Shown: piece after piece, positions 1 through 4,875 of the stretch
Layout: each line of letters opens with the position of its first letter
Position numbering within the stretch: position 1 is the first letter of the stretch
Assembly (NCBI GenBank): GCA_947306035.1
Contig: CAMZFG010000048.1
Location: forward strand, 1-6,664
Direction of reading: 5' to 3'
DNA length: 6,664 bases
Source: an uncultured Clostridia bacterium
GTDB lineage: Bacteria; Bacillota; Clostridia; Oscillospirales; CAG-272
Notes under the pieces: generated by a model
Told to the model about the DNA's origin: nothing
Database searches by the model: none
What the model saw: only the letters and a program-made list of their open reading frames with translations
Position numbers and translations under genes: made by a program

Positions 1-467
1 GCGGGCGCGCCGCCGACCGCCTCGGTCAGGCCGGAAACGGGGAACGCCTCGCTGTCGGCGGCCATTTTATCGTGCAGTTCGAGAATGATGCGCGCCGCCG
101 TTTTGGGGCCGATGTTCGGCGCTTTGGCGATCGACTTGCGATCGTCGGTGCAGACGGCCAGCGCAAATTTTTCCGGCGTGAAGGTGGAGAGAACGGAGAG
201 CGCCGCTTTGGGGCCGACGCCCGACACGGTGATGAGCAGACGGAACATGGCAAGCTCCTGCTCGGTGGCAAAGCCGAACAGTTCCATATCGTCCTCGCGC
301 ACGGCGAGATGCGTGAAAACTTTGACCTCTTTGTGGTCGGCGACGGCGGGGGAAAGCGCGTCGTACGTGTTGTTGCTGACCGTCAGCTTAAAGCCGACGC
401 CGCCCGCCTCGACCACGGCGATGCCGGGCATGAGATGCGCCAGCGATCCGCGAATGAAATAGAACAT
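1..467 (-). CDS. ruvA: Holliday junction branch migration protein RuvA (C-terminal part beyond window)
   Basis: RuvA binds four-way DNA junctions as a tetramer and loads the RuvB hexameric motor for branch migration in recombinational repair. The visible 155 codons show the N-terminal OB-fold domain (about 1-64), with the family-typical start MFYFIRGSL and a VEAGGVGF stretch near residues 19-26. An acidic ED pair at 58-59 matches the acidic pin of E. coli RuvA. Two helix-hairpin-helix motifs follow: VSGVGPKAAL at 81-90 and APNIGPKTAARI at 116-127. The flexible linker and the RuvB-binding domain III fall outside the left edge. The ATG at 467 is chosen because it gives the family N-terminus and has GAGAGGG at 472-478, four bases upstream. 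It lies 66 bases after the DUF951 gene on the same strand and is probably cotranscribed with it. The gap has no clear terminator or strong promoter. ruvB may follow outside the window, but that is inference. Confidence 0.96.
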   Translation of the reverse strand, partial: MFYFIRGSLAHLMPGIAVVEAGGVGFKLTVSNNTYDALSPAVADHKEVKVFTHLAVREDDMELFGFATEQELAMFRLLITVSGVGPKAALSVLSTFTPEKFALAVCTDDRKSIAKAPNIGPKTAARIILELHDKMAADSEAFPVSGLTEAVGGAP

Positions 468-533
468 AAAACCCTCTCAAATCGTTCAAATAGATAAAAT
501 TCGACCTATTATTTGGTAAAAAGCAGTTGTGTT

Positions 534-731
534 TCAGGTTTGCTCCGGCGGCAGGATGCGGCGCACGGCGCGCTCCAATTTGATGCGATCGACCTCGGTA
601 TCGCGGCCGCATTTTTCGCAGACGACGCGGCAGACGCCGCCCACGCGGACCAGCCGGAATACGCTGCCGCCGCAGGGGTGCGGTTTTTTGAGTTCGAGCC
701 GATCGCCGGCTGTCAATTTGAGTATCTGCAC
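534..731 (-). CDS. DUF951 family protein, small four-cysteine protein
   Basis: This 65-residue protein matches the DUF951 family of Bacillota, whose members are usually about 60-70 residues and have no firmly assigned function. The recognisable core is LKKPHPCGG at residues 14-22, followed by a basic stretch, VVCEKCG at 36-42 and a basic tail ending RRIL. Cysteines at 20, 34, 38 and 41, including a CxxC pair, suggest a small zinc-ribbon-like fold; metal binding and any nucleic-acid binding are inference. The start is GTG at 731, which places GDRLELKKP at the expected distance from the N-terminus. AAAGGA lies 9 bases upstream, and a good sigma-A promoter lies just before that. It is the first gene of the leftward unit and precedes ruvA by 66 bases, so it may be expressed together with the branch-migration machinery. 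Confidence 0.85.
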   Translation of the reverse strand: MQILKLTAGDRLELKKPHPCGGSVFRLVRVGGVCRVVCEKCGRDTEVDRIKLERAVRRILPPEQT

Positions 732-740
732 GGCCGTTTT

Positions 741-746
741 TCCTTT
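741..746 (-). promoter_or_regulatory. Ribosome binding site deciding the GTG start of the DUF951 gene
   Basis: Read on the minus strand this is AAAGGA, 9 bases before the GTG at 731. No ATG in the frame gives a better protein N-terminus. The site and the promoter about 20 bases further upstream together support the GTG start. Confidence 0.6.
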
Positions 747-762
747 CCCGGAGATTGCTTTC

Positions 763-791
763 AGTATAGCATATTTTTGTGTCCGTGTAAA
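763..791 (-). promoter_or_regulatory. Sigma-A promoter for DUF951-ruvA, leftward
   Basis: On the minus strand the -35 box TTTACA (791 to 786) and -10 box TATACT (768 to 763) are separated by exactly 17 bases. A TG one base before the -10 box makes it an extended -10. Transcription should start near 756, giving a leader of about 25 bases before the GTG start. The boxes match the housekeeping consensus closely and are correctly placed. No transcript data were available. Confidence 0.85.
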
Positions 792-792
792 T

Positions 793-808
793 ATAATTTT
801 ATAATTTT
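793..808. repeat. Tandem 8-bp AT repeat between the two divergent -35 boxes
   Basis: ATAATTTT occurs twice in direct tandem (793-800 and 801-808). It sits inside an AT-rich tract, 792-828, that exactly fills the space between the back-to-back promoters. Such a tract could act as an UP element contacting RNA polymerase alpha subunits for either promoter, or as a regulator site. It also contains two plus-strand TATAAT hexamers, at 792-797 and 800-805. The second has only a weak -35 match (TTGTGT at 777-782, spacer 17), so a minor rightward promoter there is possible but not convincing. Confidence 0.5.
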
Positions 809-828
809 CAAAAATATCCGAAAAACCT

Positions 829-857
829 TTGACGGCGCGCGCAAAGTGTGCTATAAT
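829..857 (+). promoter_or_regulatory. Strong sigma-A promoter for the ruvC-led operon, rightward
   Basis: The -35 box TTGACG (829-834) and perfect -10 box TATAAT (852-857) are separated by 17 bases. A TGC directly before the -10 box (849-851) provides an extended -10 element. Transcription should start around 863-866, giving a leader of nearly 60 bases before ruvC. This is the only strong rightward promoter I found in the window, and no terminator is evident downstream, so it likely drives all seven rightward genes. No LexA (SOS) operator overlaps it. Confidence 0.9.
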
Positions 858-882
858 GTTATATCATTAAAATCCGATACTG

Positions 883-902
883 TGCGCTCGGCGACGGGCG
901 CG
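883..902 (+). other. GNRA-capped hairpin in the ruvC 5' leader
   Basis: In RNA, GCGCUCG (884-890) pairs with CGGGCGC (895-901) through seven pairs, one of them a U-G wobble. An eighth wobble pair joins 883 and 902. The loop is GCGA (891-894), which fits the stabilizing GNRA class. There is no following T-tract, so it is not an intrinsic terminator. It ends 9 bases before the Shine-Dalgarno site of ruvC (GAGGT, 912-916) and could influence mRNA stability or ribosome access. GC-rich DNA makes chance stems common, so function is uncertain. Confidence 0.5.
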
Positions 903-921
903 GGCGATTGTGAGGTAGCGT

Positions 922-1422
922 ATGATCATTCTCGGCATAGACCCGGGGCTCGCCATCGTGGGCTGGGGGGTCGTGGAACAGCGCGGCGGTCGGTTCCGCA
1001 CGCTGGGGTACGGTTCGATCCAGACCCCGGCCGGCATGAAGACCGAAGAACGCCTTTCGCGCATCTACGCCGAGTTGACGGCGCTCATCCAAAAATACAA
1101 GCCGGAGCAAATGGCGGTAGAGGAACTGTTTTTCACCAACAACATCACCACGGGCATCCGCGTGGCGGAAGCGCGCGGCATCGTGCTGCTTTGCGGGCAG
1201 CAGAACGGCGTGAAGATCTTTGAATACACGCCCATGCAGGTCAAACAGGCGGTGGTCGGCTACGGCAAGGCCGAAAAAAAGCAGGTCATCACCATGGTCA
1301 CCTCCATTCTCGGCCTGAAAGAACCGCCGAAACCCGACGACACGGCAGACGCGCTGGCCATTGCGGTCTGTCACGGCAACACGGGCGCCTCGCTGCTGGC
1401 GCCGTACTTCAATCTCAAATAA
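922..1422 (+). CDS. ruvC: Crossover junction endodeoxyribonuclease RuvC
   Basis: RuvC is the dimeric, metal-dependent resolvase that nicks Holliday junctions symmetrically, working with RuvAB. The protein has 166 residues (about 173 in E. coli) and the RNase H-like fold signature. The N-terminal motif is GIDPG with catalytic Asp7. AVEELFF carries Glu67. The C-terminal motif DDTADALAIAVCH (139-151) supplies Asp140 and Asp143. All four acidic residues are therefore present. The ATG at 922 has GAGGT (912-916) five bases upstream and gives the canonical MIILGIDPG start. It heads the rightward operon behind a strong promoter and is followed 12 bases later by the methyltransferase gene. Having RuvC rather than RecU argues for Clostridia over Bacilli. 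A seven-A run at 1274-1280 lies within the gene. Confidence 0.97.
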   Translation: MIILGIDPGLAIVGWGVVEQRGGRFRTLGYGSIQTPAGMKTEERLSRIYAELTALIQKYKPEQMAVEELFFTNNITTGIRVAEARGIVLLCGQQNGVKIFEYTPMQVKQAVVGYGKAEKKQVITMVTSILGLKEPPKPDDTADALAIAVCHGNTGASLLAPYFNLK

Positions 1423-1434
1423 CGAGAGGACATT

Positions 1435-2295
1435 ATGTTTATCGCCGATCAATGGAAAGACTACGAATTGCTGGATACTTCCGACGGGGAACGCCTGGAG
1501 CGCTGGGGGCGCTATATTTTGGTGCGCCCCGACCCGCAGGTCATCTGGCACGGCGCGGCCGCTCACCCGCTCTGGAAAAAGGCGGACGCCACCTATCGCC
1601 GTTCCTCGTCCGGCGGCGGCGCCTGGCAGGAGAACAAACTGCCCGAGGAATGGGAGATCGGCTATCGTGACCTTCGTTTCGTCGTGCGGCCCATGGGGTT
1701 CAAACACACCGGCCTGTTTCCCGAGCAGGCGGCCAACTGGGATTGGTTCTCGCAAAAGATCAAAAAGGCGGGCCGTCCGATCAAAGTGCTGAATTTGTTT
1801 GCCTATACGGGCGGGGCCACCGTGGCCGCCGCCAAAGCGGGCGCCGCCGTGGTGCACGTCGACGCGGCGCGGGGCATGGTGGCGCAGGCCAAAGAGAACG
1901 CCCGCCGCTCCGGCCTTGCCGAAGCGCCCGTTCGCTACATCGTGGACGACTGCAAAAAATTCGTGGAGCGTGAGATCAAGCGCGGCAACACCTACGACGC
2001 GATCATCATGGATCCGCCGTCCTACGGGCGCGGCCCCGGCGGCGAAGTCTGGAAAATTGAGGATTCGATCGACGAACTGGTCGGTCTGACCGCCTCGCTT
2101 TTGTCGCGTGAACCGCTGTTCTTTCTGATCAATTCCTACACCACGGGCCTTTCGCCCATGGCGATGAGTTATTTGCTGGATATCAAAGTGCGTGCCCGCC
2201 GCGGCGGCCGCACGGAAGCGGGAGAACTGGGTCTGCCCGTGACGCGGACCGGTTCCGTTTTGCCGTGCGGCGCCAGCGCGCGGCTGGAATGGTGA
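1435..2295 (+). CDS. Class I SAM-dependent methyltransferase, RlmI/RlmK-like catalytic domain
   Basis: This 286-residue protein has the Rossmann methyltransferase core seen in the RlmI/RlmK group of rRNA methyltransferases. SAM-binding motif I is NLFAYTGGAT (120-129), an acidic residue for the ribose is in HVDAARGM (141-148), and DCKKF (172-176) lies near the adenine site. Motif IV is DPPSYGRG (193-200). The N-terminal segment WKDYELLDTSDGERLERWG and the C-terminal LPCGASARLEW are typical of a Bacillota subfamily usually annotated only as a methyltransferase. I see no PUA or THUMP RNA-binding domain and no separate catalytic cysteine motif, so the target (rRNA or other) is unassigned. The ATG at 1435 has GAGAGGA (1424-1430) four bases upstream. 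It lies 12 bases after ruvC and ends five bases before ecfA1, fitting one operon. Confidence 0.88.
   Translation: MFIADQWKDYELLDTSDGERLERWGRYILVRPDPQVIWHGAAAHPLWKKADATYRRSSSGGGAWQENKLPEEWEIGYRDLRFVVRPMGFKHTGLFPEQAANWDWFSQKIKKAGRPIKVLNLFAYTGGATVAAAKAGAAVVHVDAARGMVAQAKENARRSGLAEAPVRYIVDDCKKFVEREIKRGNTYDAIIMDPPSYGRGPGGEVWKIEDSIDELVGLTASLLSREPLFFLINSYTTGLSPMAMSYLLDIKVRARRGGRTEAGELGLPVTRTGSVLPCGASARLEW
2291..2295 (+). promoter_or_regulatory. Ribosome binding site deciding the ecfA1 start
   Basis: GGTGA, complementary to the 16S anti-SD tail, overlaps the stop codon of the methyltransferase gene and lies five bases before the ATG at 2301. Upstream in-frame starts (GTG 2265, ATG 2289) would overlap the previous gene and lack a comparable site, so 2301 is preferred. 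Translational coupling to the preceding gene is likely. Confidence 0.55.
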
Positions 2296-2300
2296 AGAAA

Positions 2301-3200
2301 ATGGAGAACAGGACGAACCCGGAAAACTTCATACACGCCGCGGATCTTCGCTGCTCCTACCGTGACGAAAACGGCAACCGGCAGGAGATCCTGCACGGCG
2401 TCTCTTTTGACGTCGCCCGCGGGGAATACGTAGCGATCCTGGGTCACAACGGTTCCGGCAAATCCACGCTGGCCAAACTGATCAACGGCATTCTGGAGCC
2501 GGACGGCGGCACGCTGGTGGTGGCGGGCAAAGACCTGGCCTCGCCCGACGTCACCGACGACGATATTTACGAACTGCGCCGCCAGGTCGGCATGGTGTTT
2601 CAGAACCCCGACAACCAACTGGTCGCGACGCTTGTGGAAGAGGACGTGGCGTTCGGGCCGGAAAACCTCGGGGTGCCGACCGCCGAGATCCGGCAGCGGG
2701 TCGACGCGGCCCTTGCCACCGTCGGCATGACCGACTACGCGCGGCACGAGCCGCACCGCCTGTCCGGCGGGCAGAAACAGCGGGTCGCCATTGCGGGCAT
2801 TCTGGCCATGGAACCCTCCTGCATGATCCTGGACGAGGCCACGGCCATGCTGGACCCCGCGGGTCGCCGCGAGGTGCTTTCGACCGTGGAGCGCCTGAAC
2901 CGGGAAAAGGGCATCACGCTCATCACGATCACACACTATATGAACGAGGCCGCGCACGCCGACCGGGTCATCGTGCTCAACGACGGCAAGATCTTGCTCG
3001 AAGGCACCCCGGCAGAGGTGTTTGCCGAGCCGGAAAAACTGATGGCCGCGGGGCTTGACGTGCCGCAATGCACGGCGTTGGTGCACGGTCTGCGCGCGTC
3101 CGGCGCGGCGCTGGAAGGCGAACCCGTCACCATTGAGGAATGCGCCGATCTGATCTGCCGCGCATGGGAGGAGAAACGACATGGCGACCGTCGCGCTTGA
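2301..3200 (+). CDS. ecfA1: Energy-coupling factor transporter ATPase EcfA1
   Basis: This is one of two cytoplasmic ATPases that power energy-coupling factor importers for vitamins and metal ions. From the preferred ATG the protein has 299 residues and a complete ABC ATPase set. Walker A is GHNGSGKST (48-56), the Q-loop glutamine is in VFQNPDNQ (Gln101), and the signature is LSGGQKQR (154-161). Walker B is MILDEATAMLDP (175-186), and the switch histidine is His212 in ITHYMNEA. The LDEATAMLDP form, with Ala where most ABC ATPases have Pro, is characteristic of EcfA1 rather than EcfA2. The EcfT-contacting C-terminal region follows (about 230-299). It begins five bases after the methyltransferase stop and overlaps ecfA2 by 20 bases. 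A longer form starting at GTG 2265 would add 12 residues with no family support. Confidence 0.94.
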   Translation: MENRTNPENFIHAADLRCSYRDENGNRQEILHGVSFDVARGEYVAILGHNGSGKSTLAKLINGILEPDGGTLVVAGKDLASPDVTDDDIYELRRQVGMVFQNPDNQLVATLVEEDVAFGPENLGVPTAEIRQRVDAALATVGMTDYARHEPHRLSGGQKQRVAIAGILAMEPSCMILDEATAMLDPAGRREVLSTVERLNREKGITLITITHYMNEAAHADRVIVLNDGKILLEGTPAEVFAEPEKLMAAGLDVPQCTALVHGLRASGAALEGEPVTIEECADLICRAWEEKRHGDRRA

Positions 3201-4029
3201 TCACGTTACCTATATCTACGGTGCCGGAACGCCCTACGAGATCAAGGCGCTCGACGACGTCTCTCTCACCGTCAAAAGCGGCACGATCACCGGCATCATC
3301 GGGCACACCGGTTCCGGCAAATCGACCATGGTGCAGCTTCTCAACGGGCTTGAAAAGCCGCTTTCCGGCAAGATCCTGCTGGACGGAGAGGATATCTGGG
3401 CAAAGCCGAAAGAAATGCAGAAGATCCGGTTTCGGGTCGGTCTTGTCATGCAGTACCCGGAGTATCAGCTGTTTGAAGAAACGGTGCGCGCCGATATCGC
3501 GTTCGGCCCCAAAAACATGGGCCTTTCAGACGAGGAGATCGAGGCCCGCGTCAAAGACGCCGCCGCTTTCGTGGGACTGGACGAAACGCTCCTGAACGTC
3601 TCTCCGTTCGATCTTTCGGGCGGTCAGAAGCGCCGTGCGGCCATTGCCGGCGTCATGGCCATGCGCCCCGAGGTGCTGGTGCTGGACGAGCCCGCCGCCG
3701 GATTGGATCCGCGCGGCCGCGACGGCATTCTGGCGGGCATTCGCAACTATGCCGCGGCGACCGGATCGACCGTGATCGTGGTCAGCCACAGCATGGAAGA
3801 TATGGCCGCGTTCTGTGACGAGATCATTGTTTTGGCACACGCCAAAGTGTTTTTGAGCGGTACGCGCGACGAGGTGTTTTCACACGCCGACGCCCTTTCG
3901 TCGGTGGGTCTCGACGTGCCGCAGATCACCCACCTGATGTCGGCGCTGCGCCGCCGCGGCCTGGACGTGCCGGAAGGCATCTATACCGTCGAGGCGGCCA
4001 AAGAAGCGCTGCGCCCGCTGCTGGAGTAA
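3181..4029 (+). CDS. ecfA2: Energy-coupling factor transporter ATPase EcfA2
   Basis: The second ATPase of the ECF module pairs with EcfA1 on the coupling helices of EcfT. It has 282 residues, the usual length. Visible motifs are Walker A GHTGSGKST (41-49), Q-loop VMQYPEYQLFEETV with Gln91, signature LSGGQKRR (145-152), Walker B LVLDEPAAGLDP (166-177) and switch His203 in VSHSMEDM. The QYPEYQLFEETV segment and LDEPAAGLDP are typical of EcfA2, which separates it from its upstream paralogue. The ATG at 3181 lies inside the end of ecfA1 and has a strong GGAGG (3167-3171) nine bases upstream, so its translation is probably coupled to ecfA1 with similar output, as expected for a 1:1 heterodimer. 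It ends 17 bases before ecfT. Confidence 0.95.
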   Translation: MATVALDHVTYIYGAGTPYEIKALDDVSLTVKSGTITGIIGHTGSGKSTMVQLLNGLEKPLSGKILLDGEDIWAKPKEMQKIRFRVGLVMQYPEYQLFEETVRADIAFGPKNMGLSDEEIEARVKDAAAFVGLDETLLNVSPFDLSGGQKRRAAIAGVMAMRPEVLVLDEPAAGLDPRGRDGILAGIRNYAAATGSTVIVVSHSMEDMAAFCDEIIVLAHAKVFLSGTRDEVFSHADALSSVGLDVPQITHLMSALRRRGLDVPEGIYTVEAAKEALRPLLE

Positions 4030-4032
4030 AGG

Positions 4033-4050
4033 ATGTATCTGTCTGCATGA
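4033..4050 (+). other. Possible five-codon leader minigene overlapping the ecfT start
   Basis: ATG TAT CTG TCT GCA TGA (product MYLSA) begins three bases after the ecfA2 stop. It has GGAG (4023-4026) at a good six-base spacing. Its TGA overlaps the ecfT ATG as ATGA. The ecfT start itself has only AAAGGA (4028-4033) at an unusually long 13-base distance. Termination and reinitiation from this minigene could therefore supply ecfT translation. No comparison across species was possible, so chance occurrence remains a real alternative. Confidence 0.35.
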
Positions 4051-4871
4051 AGAATATCGCATTTGGGCAGTACTATCCTGCCCGGTCGCCGCTCCACGCG
4101 CTCGACGCGCGTATGAAGGTGATACTTGCCATTCTCTATATCGTCTGCACGTTCCTTTGCAAGAACGTCTTTTGCTTCGGCGCGCTGCTGGCATCGGCGC
4201 TCTTGCTGGTACTGTGCAGCCGCGTGCCGCTGCGCATCATTCTGCGCTCGCTGCGCCCGGTGCTGTTCATTCTGCTGTTTACCGCCGTGCTGAACGTGTT
4301 TCTGACGGGCGGAGAGACGGAACTGTTCGGCTTCTGGCGCCTGCACGTCTACGTAGAGGGCGTTTATCACGCCGCGTTCATGATGGTGCGCATCGTCGTG
4401 CTGATCCTGACGACGAGTCTGTTTCTGACCTATACCACCACGCCGATCGCGTTGACGGACGCCATCGAGTCTCTGCTGACGCCGCTGCGCTGGCTGCACG
4501 TGCCGGTACACGAATTCGCCATGATGATGACGATCGCGCTCCGCTTTATCCCCACGCTGACGGAAGAGACCTATAAGATCATGAGCGCGCAGAAGGCGAG
4601 AGGCGTCGATTTTTCGCACGGCGGGCTGATCCGGCGCGCCAGGGCGCTGATCCCCATTCTGATCCCGCTGGTCGTTTCGTCGTTCCGGCGGGCCGACGAG
4701 TTGGCCATGGCCATGGAGTGCCGCTGCTACCGCGGCGGCAAAGGCCGGACGAAAATGACCGTGCCGCACCTGCACGTCTACGATCTCTTCGCGCTTTTGC
4801 TGGTCGTGGCGTTCGGCGCGGGCATCGTTTGGCTCAACCGACAGGGCTACGGCTATACCATGCCGAGGTGA
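4047..4871 (+). CDS. ecfT: Energy-coupling factor transporter transmembrane protein EcfT
   Basis: EcfT is the membrane scaffold that links the EcfA1-EcfA2 ATPases to interchangeable substrate-binding S components. The protein has 274 residues. It starts with the family-typical GQYYPARSPLHALDARMK, followed by hydrophobic segments at about 24-38, 42-58, 71-86, 108-130 and 244-264. Between the last two lie the cytoplasmic coupling helices carrying the XRX motifs that contact the ATPases: Ala184-Arg185-Gly186 in AQKARGVDF, and Cys225-Arg226-Cys227 in AMECRCYRGG. The second motif keeps the arginine but replaces the common Ala/Gly flanks with cysteines. The ATG at 4047 is the only start giving the conserved N-terminus, although its ribosome site is poorly spaced. 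No S component gene is in the window, consistent with a shared group II module. It ends four bases before truA. Confidence 0.94.
   Translation: MKNIAFGQYYPARSPLHALDARMKVILAILYIVCTFLCKNVFCFGALLASALLLVLCSRVPLRIILRSLRPVLFILLFTAVLNVFLTGGETELFGFWRLHVYVEGVYHAAFMMVRIVVLILTTSLFLTYTTTPIALTDAIESLLTPLRWLHVPVHEFAMMMTIALRFIPTLTEETYKIMSAQKARGVDFSHGGLIRRARALIPILIPLVVSSFRRADELAMAMECRCYRGGKGRTKMTVPHLHVYDLFALLLVVAFGAGIVWLNRQGYGYTMPR
4865..4871 (+). promoter_or_regulatory. Ribosome binding site deciding the GTG start of truA
   Basis: GAGGTGA, a strong anti-SD match, overlaps the ecfT stop codon and lies four bases before GTG 4876. It supports a GTG start, which gives the usual TruA N-terminus, and suggests translational coupling with ecfT. 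Confidence 0.75.
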
Positions 4872-4875
4872 CGCC

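Noticed and set aside
72..497. Plus-strand open frames of 125 and 141 codons opposite ruvA
   Set aside because: The minus strand encodes RuvA with both helix-hairpin-helix motifs; the plus frames are low-complexity shadows.
855..868. Imperfect inverted repeat AATG...CATT overlapping the ruvC -10 box
   Set aside because: Only four bases per arm in AT-rich DNA, and one arm is part of the promoter hexamer; chance is sufficient.
468..921. Possible LexA (SOS) operator near ruvA or ruvC
   Set aside because: I looked for the Bacillota consensus CGAAC-N4-GTTCG-like palindrome on both strands around both genes and found no acceptable match, so SOS control is not supported.
859..1857. Long minus-strand open frame (332 codons) opposite ruvC and the methyltransferase gene
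   Set aside because: It covers two well-recognised plus-strand genes, starts without a ribosome site and encodes an Arg/His/Gly-rich sequence with no recognisable domain. GC-rich third codon positions readily keep the antisense frame free of stops.
2169..3182. Long minus-strand open frame (337 codons) opposite ecfA1
   Set aside because: Antisense shadow of a complete ABC ATPase gene; no family motifs, and it spans the methyltransferase-ecfA1 boundary.
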